The notes below the pieces were generated by a model that searched no databases, was not told where the DNA came from, and saw only the letters and a list, made by a program, of their open reading frames with translations. This document shows positions 1-8,325 of a DNA stretch of 64,000 nt, piece by piece. Both the position numbers and the translations under genes were made by a program. The stretch lies in NCBI RefSeq assembly GCF_034314045.1, contig NZ_JAVIWL010000001.1:4526001-4590000 (forward strand). Direction: 5' to 3'. Each line of letters opens with the position of its first letter. The stretch's first letter is position 1. This stretch comes from Glaciimonas sp. CA11.2 (GTDB lineage Bacteria; Pseudomonadota; Gammaproteobacteria; Burkholderiales; Burkholderiaceae_D).

Positions 1-137
1 TTGATCACCTATGATCCAATTCATTCATGACAAGATTCATCTAATGCGCTCGTTACGCCGCGCAAGTCATTTCGGCAAACTGACCAGCTTAAGCGACCTG
101 AATTGCGTTAAACCCCAAAAATATAAAGGAGAACGGA
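1..137. other. left edge, upstream region of pcaH
   Basis: No gene can be supported here. Frame 1 from the first base is open for nine codons and stops at 28-30, so it could be the tail of an upstream gene, but it is too short to identify. The remainder is non-coding leader for pcaH and ends in the Shine-Dalgarno AAAGGAG at 125-131. Confidence 0.4.
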
Positions 138-830
138 GTGAAATTTCAACCCACAGAAACCGGGGTCTATCCAACCCTCGTCTATTTACCTTACGCTTCA
201 ACGCTAAAACGTGGCCCGACCCAAGAACCGTTGCGGATTCGCGCCGCAGATCCAGTCAACACCAATATTGCAGCGTCCCGCAGCTTGATCCTTCCACACG
301 ACACTGATCTCACCGCGCAAGGTCAAGCTGCGCCATTGGGCGAAAAAATCGTGGTCACCGGACGCGTACTGGATGAGGATGGTAAACCCATCCGCAACTC
401 GCTGCTGGAAGTGTGGCAATGTAACTCGGCTGGTCGCTATTGGCACAAACGCGATCAACACGACGCGCCACTCGATCCCAATTTTTTCGGCTTTGGCAAG
501 ATGCTGACAGATGACGAAGGCGGCTATCGTTTTGTCACGATTAAGCCCGGTCCTTATCCCTGGGGTAACCACCATAAAGCATGGCGTCCTGCCCACATTC
601 ACTTCTCCTTATTTGGCAGCGTGTACGCACAACGTCTTGTGACACAGATGTATTTTCCTAGCGATCCATTGTTCGACTATGACCCGATCTTTCAAAGCAT
701 CTCGGATGTTGCCGCACGCCAGCGATTAATTGCTCGCTTCAGCATGGTCGAAACAGTCGATGACAAAATGCTTGGCTATCAATTCGATATCGTGTTGCGC
801 GGCCGTGATGCCACGCCAATGGATCTTTAA
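138..830 (+). CDS. pcaH: protocatechuate 3,4-dioxygenase beta subunit
   Basis: This is the iron-bearing subunit of intradiol protocatechuate 3,4-dioxygenase, which opens protocatechuate to 3-carboxy-cis,cis-muconate in the cytoplasm. The protein has 230 residues, close to the usual 230-240. Tyr101, Tyr140, His153 and His155 have exactly the spacing of the four Fe(III) ligands of the Pseudomonas enzyme (Tyr108, Tyr147, His160, His162), in the contexts GRYW, PGPYPW and RPAHIHFSLFG. The start is GTG at 138, chosen because AAAGGAG lies six bases upstream. It is the first gene of a pcaH-pcaG-pcaB-pcaCD operon, with only 14 bases to pcaG. No pcaQ- or pcaR-type regulator is in the window; one may lie to the left. 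Confidence 0.95.
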   Translation: MKFQPTETGVYPTLVYLPYASTLKRGPTQEPLRIRAADPVNTNIAASRSLILPHDTDLTAQGQAAPLGEKIVVTGRVLDEDGKPIRNSLLEVWQCNSAGRYWHKRDQHDAPLDPNFFGFGKMLTDDEGGYRFVTIKPGPYPWGNHHKAWRPAHIHFSLFGSVYAQRLVTQMYFPSDPLFDYDPIFQSISDVAARQRLIARFSMVETVDDKMLGYQFDIVLRGRDATPMDL

Positions 831-844
831 AAAGGAAAAATAGT

Positions 845-1363
845 ATGGATCTCAACATTACCACCTCACAAACCATCGGTCCTTTTCCGCATGAGGCATG
901 GCGCTGGGGCGTCGATGCGACCAGTACACTGATCAGTCACGTACCAACAATTACCATCAGCGGCACACTCCGAGACGGAGACGGCAATCCGATTAATGAT
1001 GGATGGATTGAAGTTTGGCTACCGGATGCAGTGACCGCCGAAGCCGAGCAAGCAATACCGGGGTTTCGCCGCATTCCTAGCGATGATCAAGGTGGATTTC
1101 GTATTGAAGTATCGCTACCGAAAGCAGCGACCAAAGGCAAGCCCGTCCTGTATGCAACGATCTTTGCACGCGGTCTGGTCAAGCATCAGTTTACTGCCGT
1201 TTTTCTCGAAGATGATACGGGTCTGGCGAAATCCGATATTCTCAATCAGGTTCCTCTCAATCGACGCAATACCCTGATTGCACGCAAGCAATCCGAGGCC
1301 GAATATCAGTGGGATATCTGGATGCAGACCGACAAAGAAACGGTATTTTTCGATTACTGTTAA
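845..1363 (+). CDS. pcaG: protocatechuate 3,4-dioxygenase alpha subunit
   Basis: This is the alpha subunit that pairs with PcaH. It begins with the family motif TTSQTIGPFPHEAW and shares the intradiol dioxygenase beta-sandwich (GTLRDGDGNPINDGWIEVW, about residues 40-60). It carries no iron ligands, as is normal for alpha subunits. At 172 residues it is somewhat shorter than the roughly 200 of Pseudomonas PcaG. The ATG at 845 follows AAGGAAAAATAGT, and the gene lies 14 bases after pcaH, so the two subunits should be made together. The C-terminus (WMQTDKETVFFDY) is intact, which argues for natural shortness and not a frameshift. Confidence 0.93.
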   Translation: MDLNITTSQTIGPFPHEAWRWGVDATSTLISHVPTITISGTLRDGDGNPINDGWIEVWLPDAVTAEAEQAIPGFRRIPSDDQGGFRIEVSLPKAATKGKPVLYATIFARGLVKHQFTAVFLEDDTGLAKSDILNQVPLNRRNTLIARKQSEAEYQWDIWMQTDKETVFFDYC

Positions 1364-1421
1364 TCGTGGAAGTCGTAGAAATCGCCGCAACGATTATTGC
1401 CAACAGACGAACGGAGCTCAT

Positions 1422-2828
1422 GTGAGCGTTTCAATATTTGATAGTTTTCTCACCACTCCGGACATGATCGCGGTATTTGACGATGCCGCAGTGGTGCAGG
1501 CCATGTTTAGTTTCGAGGCCGCTCTGGCAGGCGCGCAAGCAGCCGAAGGGATTATCCCGGACACGGCTGCGCGGGCTATCGCCAGTGTCTGCAAGGCGCA
1601 GTTATATGATATTCCGGCGATAGTGCATGCCAGTCGGCGCGCTGGCAGTCTGGCGATTCCATTGGTCAAAGAATTAACCAAAACGGTCGCACTTTTTAAT
1701 CAGGAGTCCGCCACATTTGTGCATTGGGGCAGTACTAGTCAGGATGTGATCGATACCGCGATGGTGTTAGTCACCCGCGAGGCGTTATCGTTACTTGATG
1801 ATAGGTTGCAAACTCTCACAGAGAGTTTATTGACGTTGGCGGAACGTCATCTGTCCACGCCAATACTGGCGCGCACATTGATGCAACCTGCACAAGTCAC
1901 TAGCTTCGGTTTCAAATTGGCAGGTTGGGCTGCGCCACTTGTACGCGCCCGTGTACAACTGCGCTCAACCGCACAGCGCGCGCTGCAATTACAACTCGGC
2001 GGTGCAGTGGGGACGCTCGCCGTCATGGGCGCAAAAGGTCCGGCAGTAGTGCAAAGGGTCGCAGACGATCTGGGATTGGTCGCCGCCGATGCAGCTTGGC
2101 ATACGCAACGCGATGAGTGGGTGCGGCTAGGATTAGAAGTCGCCGTGCTGGTGGGCAGTCTCGGCAAAATTGCTACTGATCTGAGCCTGATGACGCAGGG
2201 CGAAATTGCGGAGTTGGCAGAACCATCTGGTAATGGCCGGGGCGGTTCATCGGCGATGCCGCACAAACGTAATCCTGTGTCCTCGATGATCGCCCTGGCA
2301 GCGGCAACACGGACACCACAACACGCTGCAGCGCTGCTGGCAAGTATGGGCCAGCAACACGAGCGTGGGCTAGGTAACTGGCAAGCCGAATTGGCGGAAT
2401 GGCCCGGCCTGTTTCTCAGCGCCCACGGTGCGTTGAATGCATTAACTGAAGCAATGGCAGGATTGAACGTCGACACCGCGCGCATGCGCCAGAACATTGA
2501 CGGTCTGCAAGGATTGGTGTTTGCAGAAGCCGTGTCGATTTATCTGGCGGGTGCAATTGGTCGGCCACAGGCACATAGCCTGATGGAACAATTGACGCAG
2601 TTAGCTGCTAGCAGTAGCACCAGTTTGAATATTGTGGTGATCGATGCGGTAAAAAAAGATGTCCGGTTACGCGATTTCATTGACCTCGATAGTCTTCAAA
2701 ATTTGTTTGATCCAGTCTCTGCAACGGCCCCAGCCGAAGTGTTGGCTCGCGGTCAGTTAAAAACGTTAAGAACTGCGGTAGCGGCCTTGACTGCCCTTCC
2801 CTCATCAACCTTTTCTAAAAGTGAATAA
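1422..2828 (+). CDS. pcaB: 3-carboxy-cis,cis-muconate cycloisomerase
   Basis: PcaB converts 3-carboxy-cis,cis-muconate to 4-carboxymuconolactone, the second ring-cleavage step of the protocatechuate branch. The 468-residue protein belongs to the fumarase/aspartase superfamily: the signature loop GGSSAMPHKRNP is present, and WGSTSQDVIDTA is the usual earlier conserved block. The frame is open much further upstream, through pcaG sequence, but the real start is taken as GTG 1422, which has ACGGAG at 1411-1416 and gives the normal N-terminus (SIFDSFLTTPDM). An out-of-frame ATG at 1420 runs straight into a stop. It sits 58 bases after pcaG and 3 bases before the next gene. Confidence 0.94.
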   Translation: MSVSIFDSFLTTPDMIAVFDDAAVVQAMFSFEAALAGAQAAEGIIPDTAARAIASVCKAQLYDIPAIVHASRRAGSLAIPLVKELTKTVALFNQESATFVHWGSTSQDVIDTAMVLVTREALSLLDDRLQTLTESLLTLAERHLSTPILARTLMQPAQVTSFGFKLAGWAAPLVRARVQLRSTAQRALQLQLGGAVGTLAVMGAKGPAVVQRVADDLGLVAADAAWHTQRDEWVRLGLEVAVLVGSLGKIATDLSLMTQGEIAELAEPSGNGRGGSSAMPHKRNPVSSMIALAAATRTPQHAAALLASMGQQHERGLGNWQAELAEWPGLFLSAHGALNALTEAMAGLNVDTARMRQNIDGLQGLVFAEAVSIYLAGAIGRPQAHSLMEQLTQLAASSSTSLNIVVIDAVKKDVRLRDFIDLDSLQNLFDPVSATAPAEVLARGQLKTLRTAVAALTALPSSTFSKSE

Positions 2829-2831
2829 ACC

Positions 2832-4094
2832 ATGAGCTACGACCCGATCGACCATGATTTTGAACGTGGTATGGAAAACCGTCGGCGCATCCTCGGTGAT
2901 GAATGGGTCAACCGTTCCGTTGCCAACGCGACCGAATTCAATGCCGAATTTCAACATTTGATCACGCGATTTGCCTGGAATGATATTTGGGGACGCCCCG
3001 GATTAGAGAAAAAAACCCGCCGCGTGATTGTTCTGGCTATCACCATGGCACTCAGCCGTTGGGAAGAATTCGAACTGCATGCGCGCGCAGCCCTGTTGGG
3101 TGATCCAGAAACGCGCCTGACGCCGGATGAAATGAAAGAAGTGTTGATGCAGGCTGCGATTTATGCAGGCGTACCAGCGGCCAACACGGCTTTCACGCAT
3201 GCGCAACACATCTTGCGTGAGATCGGCGCACAAATTGGTTATCCTCTATTACCGTTGCTACCAGCAAATACTTGTCATCCAGGAATTGGTCAGGAGGGTC
3301 TCACAACTAGCAAACCTGCATTGCATTACAGCGTGCGCGCACCGCGTAGCGGCAAAGCACCACGCCATACCGTCGTGCTCAGTCATGCGCTGGGCTGCGA
3401 CCTGACCATGTGGGACGGTTTGGCAAACTTGCTGGCAGCCGATTGCCGAGTCATCACTTATGACCAGCGCGGGCATGGCAGTTCCGATGCACCGACCGGT
3501 TTAACGACAATCACCGAACTTGCCGACGATGCGGCACGGCTATTGCGCGAGCTCGATTCTGGCCCGGTCGTGTGGATCGGTCTGTCGATGGGGGGCATGG
3601 TCGGTCAGGAGCTGGCAATCAATCATCCATCGCTCATTGCAGCGTTGGTCATCGCCAATTCAACTTCTTGCTATCCTGATGCAGCGCGAGAAATGTGGCA
3701 GCAACGGATAGAGACCGTTCGCAGCAAAGGTCTGGAAGCCATTGCTGAAGCCGTCATGGGACGGTATTTTAACGACCGGTTCCGTACTGAGCACAGCGCC
3801 ACCGTAACACGCTTTCGCCAGCGTCTGATCAGCACTGATGTTGACGGCTATATAGCTTGCTGTCATGCGGTTGGAAACGTGGATACCACTGCACAACTAG
3901 CGCAGATTGCGGTACAGACTTTGGTGATTGCCGGTGCACAAGATCAAGGAACGCCATTAGCCATGTCGCAAACGCTATGTGAAAAAATCTCCAACGCACA
4001 ACTGATTGTGCTGGAGGATGCCTCGCATCTGAGTGCAATCGAACAACCGGAGGCGTTTGCAAAAGCAGCTCTGCAATTTATAGCGGATTTGTAG
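2832..4094 (+). CDS. pcaL: 4-carboxymuconolactone decarboxylase / 3-oxoadipate enol-lactonase fusion
   Basis: One 420-residue polypeptide carries two consecutive enzymes. Residues 1-135 are a CMD-family decarboxylase (PcaC type: RRILGDEWVNRS, ITRFAWNDIWGRPGL, ALSRWEEFELH). Residues 165-420 are an alpha/beta-hydrolase (PcaD type) with nucleophile Ser252 in GLSMGG, probable acid Asp371 and base His399 (EDASHLSAIEQPE). A Pro/Gly-containing linker of about 30 residues joins them. Together they take 4-carboxymuconolactone to 3-oxoadipate. The ATG lies 3 bases after the pcaB stop with only a weak ribosome site, so translational coupling is likely. As I recall, actinobacterial PcaL has the reverse domain order. 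Genes for the later steps (pcaIJ, pcaF) are not in this window. Confidence 0.92.
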   Translation: MSYDPIDHDFERGMENRRRILGDEWVNRSVANATEFNAEFQHLITRFAWNDIWGRPGLEKKTRRVIVLAITMALSRWEEFELHARAALLGDPETRLTPDEMKEVLMQAAIYAGVPAANTAFTHAQHILREIGAQIGYPLLPLLPANTCHPGIGQEGLTTSKPALHYSVRAPRSGKAPRHTVVLSHALGCDLTMWDGLANLLAADCRVITYDQRGHGSSDAPTGLTTITELADDAARLLRELDSGPVVWIGLSMGGMVGQELAINHPSLIAALVIANSTSCYPDAAREMWQQRIETVRSKGLEAIAEAVMGRYFNDRFRTEHSATVTRFRQRLISTDVDGYIACCHAVGNVDTTAQLAQIAVQTLVIAGAQDQGTPLAMSQTLCEKISNAQLIVLEDASHLSAIEQPEAFAKAALQFIADL

Positions 4095-4495
4095 CCAATT
4101 CTGAGTAACCTAAAGCGCGGCCTTGGTTGTGGCAAGGCGCTAAAATCAGGGCGGCAATCTCAATAGAGGGCAGGCAAAATTTGCCCATTATTCTCATTAT
4201 TTATTCTTGGTTCACCTATTCTTGACCATTTCTTCGACCCCGCGTTAACCGTGCATATCGGTTAAGCCTGATGCACGACCATCATTTCAATTCAGTATTT
4301 CCCGCCACTCCAATCAAAAATCGCACGATTTACTTCTGATAAACCATGGGGATCGCATCTACATGGCGCTGCACGAGACTCCCGCTATTTATTGCTACCT
4401 CAACAAGTCTTACAACGGAGAGAGGCTTTGTCTGATGTTAATGGCGGTATTTGGAAGATAAGGTGTCGCTTAATCAAACGAATTCAGGAGAAATC
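4095..4495. other. intergenic region after the pca operon
   Basis: No gene is supported. At 4114-4141 an imperfect hairpin (AGCG...CCTTG / CAAGG...CGCT with a 3-base bulge) lies 20 bases after the fused pca gene. It lacks a T-run and is only a weak terminator candidate. The rest is AT-rich and should hold the promoter of the DUF4142 gene. Confidence 0.3.
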
Positions 4496-5080
4496 ATGAC
4501 TACGATATCCCGCTTACAGGCACCCGTCTTTACCGCAAAAGCATCTCATAAAATGTTGCAGTTGCTGGGCATAACTGTGCTGGGAGTCGCTGCAATGGCG
4601 GTGACCGCACATCACGCACACGCCGCTGATAGTTTGGCGCGGCAGGATAAAAGCTTTCTGACCAATGCCGCTGAATCCGGGAATGCTGAAGTTAAGGCTA
4701 GTCAATTGGCGCTGCAAAAAAGCAGCGATCCTGATGTTAAATCCTTCGCCCAAAAAATGATTGATGACCATACGAAAGTTGGCGACGATCTGAAAACGCT
4801 CGCAGCATCGAAAAGCGTGACCGTACCGGATGATCCCAGCATAGCGCAAAAGGCCAAAATTCTGGTTCTAAGCAAACTGGATGGGCACACGTTTGACAAG
4901 CAATATGCTGGAATGATTGGCGTCTCGGCGCATAAAGATGCAGTCAGTTTATTTAAAAAAACCGCTGCCAGCGCCAAAGATGCAGACATCAAACAATTTG
5001 CTGCAAACAATTTGCCCGCCCTGCAAGAGCATCTGCAAATGGCAACGCAACTAAAGTCGACAGTTGACGCTAAGAAATAA
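4496..5080 (+). CDS. exported DUF4142 family protein
   Basis: A 194-residue helical protein of the DUF4142 family, often annotated as predicted outer membrane protein. A signal peptide spans about residues 1-43, with a hydrophobic core (LLGITVLGVAAMAV) and a probable cleavage site at AHA-AD. The mature part is a ferritin-like helical bundle (KSFLTNAAESGNAEVKASQ, SFAQKMIDDHTKVGDDL). The family's biochemical role is unknown; members are often linked to stress conditions. The start is ATG 4496 because AGGAG lies at 4486-4490; an in-frame TTG at 4451 is less likely. The gene stands alone, followed by a long structured 3' region. Confidence 0.85.
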   Translation: MTTISRLQAPVFTAKASHKMLQLLGITVLGVAAMAVTAHHAHAADSLARQDKSFLTNAAESGNAEVKASQLALQKSSDPDVKSFAQKMIDDHTKVGDDLKTLAASKSVTVPDDPSIAQKAKILVLSKLDGHTFDKQYAGMIGVSAHKDAVSLFKKTAASAKDADIKQFAANNLPALQEHLQMATQLKSTVDAKK

Positions 5081-5104
5081 GTAGCCTCTCAATCTAAACG
5101 AAGT

Positions 5105-5350
5105 TCACCATGCCCCGTGGTGATAAGTTCGCATACCGATAGGAAAAAATGCCAGATCGGTGTTATCAGTTCTTAAAATTGAACTGTGAAGCGGTTGAGC
5201 GCTCCTTGACCGCCCATGCTGTTCACAATCAAAAAAAGGGATAAGCGAAATACCTCCTGCAACATAAATTATGAGGAAGTGCTTAAGGTTATATGAAAGT
5301 CCGGCTATTGCGGAAATGCCGTTCAGCTAAAAACTGAGCGGCATTTTTTT
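5105..5350 (+). ncRNA. candidate structured RNA ending in a terminator
   Basis: Between the DUF4142 gene and the deaminase lie several stem-loops in tandem: TCACCA/TGGTGA (5105-5110 with 5118-5123), TGATAA plus CCGAT with ATCGG plus TTATCA (5121-5140 with 5156-5168), CAGTTC/GAACTG (5167-5172 with 5181-5186) and TGTGAA plus GCGGT with ACCGC plus TTCACA (5185-5195 with 5209-5227). They end in an intrinsic terminator. The first two stems share bases 5121-5123, and the third and fourth share 5185-5186, so they exclude each other. This could be a stable 3' UTR, an independent sRNA or a leader of the deaminase gene. It matches no family I recognise. Confidence 0.35.
5314..5350 (+). terminator. intrinsic terminator
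   Basis: A 13-base stem (AAATGCCGTTCAG at 5314-5326 with CTGAGCGGCATTT at 5334-5346, one G-T pair) and a 7-base loop are followed by a run of T. It is strong for rightward transcription and closes the DUF4142 / candidate RNA unit, about 100 bases before the deaminase gene. Confidence 0.85.
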
Positions 5351-5451
5351 GTGAGTGCTATTGTTACCACTGACCTGAGACCAACCCAGTAATGGAAGCC
5401 CGCTGCGTTCAGCCAGAATCTATTGACAATCACCTTTAATAAAAAAATGGC

Positions 5452-5961
5452 ATGAATCACTCCACCACAATCTCTACTCAAACACTGTCCAGCCGCGATC
5501 TGGCGCTATTGCGCCAGTCAATCACCTTGTCCGACGAGTCGAAGCAACGTGGGCGTCATCCATTTGCAGCATTGGTGGCCGATGAGGACGGCAACGTGGT
5601 TGTCACAGCGGGTAACAATTCAATGCCACCAGAAGGTGATCCAACCCAGCATGCGGAACTGATCGCCGCGGCCCAAGCGGCGCAGAAACTAAGCCCGGAA
5701 CAACTTGCGAAGAGTACGCTTTATACCAGCGCTGAACCCTGTTGCATGTGCGCTGGCGCCATCTACTGGACTGGTATTGGCCGCGTAGTGTATGCCTTGT
5801 CCGAGCATACTTTGTTAGGACTGACGGGAGATCATCCAGAAAACCCTACCTTTTCATTACCTTGTCGGGAAGTATTTGCGCGCGGTCAACGCAAAGTCAC
5901 GGTGGTTGGGCCGCTGCTGGAGGACGAGGCCGCGAAACCGCACGAGGGCTTTTGGAAATAG
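5452..5961 (+). CDS. nucleoside deaminase, CMP/dCMP deaminase zinc-binding family
   Basis: A cytosolic zinc hydrolase of 169 residues that removes an amino group from a base or nucleoside. The zinc site is complete: HAE (in DPTQHAELIAAA) supplies one ligand and the proton-shuttling Glu, and EPCCMCAGAIYW supplies the two Cys ligands. The overall sequence resembles guanine deaminase/TadA-like stand-alone nucleoside deaminases more than cytidine deaminases, but the substrate cannot be read from the sequence. The ribosome site before ATG 5452 is poor, with a second ATG five bases upstream out of frame. It stands alone, upstream of a convergent nitroreductase. Confidence 0.85.
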   Translation: MNHSTTISTQTLSSRDLALLRQSITLSDESKQRGRHPFAALVADEDGNVVVTAGNNSMPPEGDPTQHAELIAAAQAAQKLSPEQLAKSTLYTSAEPCCMCAGAIYWTGIGRVVYALSEHTLLGLTGDHPENPTFSLPCREVFARGQRKVTVVGPLLEDEAAKPHEGFWK

Positions 5962-6044
5962 GCATCACAAAAACCGACTTAACACCATTTTTTCTTGGTT
6001 TGGCAGATACTCAGACCAGCCTACAAGGTGGCTGGTAACTGCTG

Positions 6045-6740
6045 TCACTCGATAAATGTTACGAATTCTGTGACCGGCACGCGTTCAGTCACCAGCGTAT
6101 TTTCGATCTTACTCATATCGGCGAATCCCAGGGACATGCCGCACACAAAGGTTTCGCTCTCAGGCAATTTCAAGACGTCACTGATGACGCGATGGAATTG
6201 CGTGAAGGCTGCTTGAGGACAGGTATCAAGCCCGCGTCCGCGGGCCGCGATCATAATGTTTTGCAGAAACATTCCATAATCCAGCCATGAACCTTGCTCC
6301 ATTGATCGGTCTATTGTAAAAATAAGCCCGACCGGTGCGTCGAAGAACGTATAGTTACGACCGTGTTGCGTATGCATTCCTGACTTGTTCTCACGTGTCA
6401 GGCCTAATAATGCATACAAGTCCCAACCGACTTTACGTCGTCGCTCAATGTAAGGCGACACCCATTCAAGTGGATAGTAACGATATGCCTGTTTATGCTG
6501 ACTCGCTTCCTCAGGGTTATCATGGATTTTTAGTATTTCGGCACACAGTCGCTCCTTCGGCGCGTCGGTCAATACATAGACTTTCCATGGTTGAATATTG
6601 GTACCGGACGGTGCACGTGCTGCCACTTCAAGGATTTTCTCGATATCCTCGCGCGCAACTGGCGTCGGTAGAAAGGCGCGGATCGAACGGCGGGAAGTGA
6701 TCGCCGCGTCGACAATTTTTTGTTCGGTAGTTTCTATCAT
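6045..6740 (-). CDS. nitroreductase family protein
   Basis: An FMN-dependent NAD(P)H oxidoreductase of about 231 residues. The N-terminal family motif SRRSIRAFLPTPV is followed by ARAPSGTNIQPWKVYVLT, the FMN/dimer segment, and by a C-terminal GMSLGFAD segment typical of nitroreductases. The region GSWLDYGMFLQNIMIAARGRGLDTCPQAA fits the NfnB/BluB-like subgroup acting on nitroaromatics or quinones; the true substrate is unknown. The start is placed at ATG 6740; an in-frame TTG at 6776 would add 12 residues and neither has a strong ribosome site. It is a single-gene unit convergent with the deaminase. Confidence 0.85.
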   Translation of the reverse strand: MIETTEQKIVDAAITSRRSIRAFLPTPVAREDIEKILEVAARAPSGTNIQPWKVYVLTDAPKERLCAEILKIHDNPEEASQHKQAYRYYPLEWVSPYIERRRKVGWDLYALLGLTRENKSGMHTQHGRNYTFFDAPVGLIFTIDRSMEQGSWLDYGMFLQNIMIAARGRGLDTCPQAAFTQFHRVISDVLKLPESETFVCGMSLGFADMSKIENTLVTERVPVTEFVTFIE

Positions 6741-7035
6741 GATCGTTTTCAGGCAATTTTCAGGCAAAGTAGCCAATTCGTCCGGATTGCAGCAGATCAG
6801 TGACGATGCGAGTCAGTAACGATGCAAGTCAGGACATTGGAAAGACTTTATAAATCCGCAGAAGACGACCAATAAAATTTCGAACCATGAACATCTTCCT
6901 GTCGACAAGATACACCAACAAGGCGAAGCCGTAAAATACCCTCCAACCCTGATCACGCTATGCGGCCCATAGCGGCACACAGTAAGTCATCTATTTTATA
7001 TCGATCGATTCGACTGCGCGAAGTCATCTGGTCCT

Positions 7036-8196
7036 TTAGATCAGCATATCCTTAAACAGCATTCGTCCCGTGATCTGGTCCATAGAGCGGGCTCCACATA
7101 GCTGCATCGTCCTGACCAATTCGTCTTTCAAGATCGACAAAGCACGGCTGGCACCCGGCTCCCCCGCACACGCTGCACCAAATAAGGTGGCGCGGCCAAG
7201 CATAACGCCTTGAGCGCCCATTGCCAGCGCTTTGACGATATCACTGCCGCGCCGCACACCGCCATCGAGTAAAACAGGGATTCGCCCATTGACTGCCTTG
7301 ACCACCGCCGGCAGCGCATCAAAGGTAGCGACTGCGCCATCTAACTGCCGCCCACCATGATTGGAAACGACCACCGCGTCACATCCCATCAACGCAATAC
7401 GGTTAGCATCCTGAGGATTAAGAATGCCTTTGACAATCAACTTACGCGGCCAGGTATCGCGAATTTTTTTAAGGCTGTCCCAATTGAAGGATGGGTCATA
7501 ATTACGACCCACCGACGAAGCAATCGCGGTCGAATTGGTCGCCTTCGCATCAAGCCCGATCAAGTTCTCCATGACGGGCATACCATATCTGATGATGTCC
7601 GAAAGCCACGCCGGGTGTAGTCCAAAATCCAGCATATTCTTGATCGTAAAACCGAATGGGATCGAAAAATCATTACGGTAATCGCGCTCGCGTTTACCGC
7701 CAACCGGCAAGTCAACGGTGATCACCAATGCCTCGTAATCTGCTGCCAAGGCCCGCGCGATCAACTTCTCCAAAAATGGTTTATTACGTAATATGTAGGC
7801 TTGAAACCATAGTCGGCCTGGCGCTGCTTTGGCAATCTGCTCAATCGAGGCAGTCGCCGTACTGGATAATGTGTACGGAATACCGGCGGCAATGGCCGCA
7901 CGGGCGATGGCAATATCACCACCACGCCAACCAAAACCGACCGCACCGGTCGGCGCTATCGCCATTGGCAATGCTGCCGGCGCACCCAAAATGAGAGTAT
8001 TGGTATCGATACGCGATACATCATGTAATATTTCAGGCATTAACCGTGTGCGTCTGAATGCTGCTGTGTTATCACGCAGCGTGACCTCATCTTCGGCCCC
8101 ACCGTCAAAGAAATCAAAGACTGCACGGGGCAACCGTCGCTGCGCCGCGGCTCGCAGATCTTCTATTGAATACGCTTTGGCTACGTTATAAGACAT
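7036..8196 (-). CDS. FMN-dependent alpha-hydroxy acid dehydrogenase (mandelate/lactate type)
   Basis: A 386-residue TIM-barrel flavoenzyme that oxidises an (S)-2-hydroxy acid to the 2-keto acid. The active-site motif SNHGGRQLDG gives catalytic His280 and Arg283, Lys256 (IVKGI) contacts FMN, and Tyr134 is kept. Comparison from memory places it nearer to (S)-mandelate dehydrogenase MdlB (KRERD, GSDIVKALA, GRATL) than to glycolate oxidase. The substrate-carboxylate tyrosine of the family (Tyr24 of glycolate oxidase, in YDYY) is Phe29 here (FDFF). It is the last gene of the leftward cluster, 129 bases after the Bug receptor, so the receptor ligand may be its substrate or a precursor. Confidence 0.88.
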   Translation of the reverse strand: MSYNVAKAYSIEDLRAAAQRRLPRAVFDFFDGGAEDEVTLRDNTAAFRRTRLMPEILHDVSRIDTNTLILGAPAALPMAIAPTGAVGFGWRGGDIAIARAAIAAGIPYTLSSTATASIEQIAKAAPGRLWFQAYILRNKPFLEKLIARALAADYEALVITVDLPVGGKRERDYRNDFSIPFGFTIKNMLDFGLHPAWLSDIIRYGMPVMENLIGLDAKATNSTAIASSVGRNYDPSFNWDSLKKIRDTWPRKLIVKGILNPQDANRIALMGCDAVVVSNHGGRQLDGAVATFDALPAVVKAVNGRIPVLLDGGVRRGSDIVKALAMGAQGVMLGRATLFGAACAGEPGASRALSILKDELVRTMQLCGARSMDQITGRMLFKDMLI

Positions 8197-8325
8197 ACCT
8201 GAACCTGGTTAATAAGTGGCAAAATGAGCGGTGATGACATGCTAGCTTCATGCCCCGGCAACGCAAGCACCAAAGAAAGAATAGCTGAATGTAGGAGTGC
8301 AACGACTCGGTCAATCGACCAGACT

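Noticed and set aside
1..30. Tail of an upstream gene in frame 1
   Set aside because: Only nine codons are visible and they match nothing identifiable.
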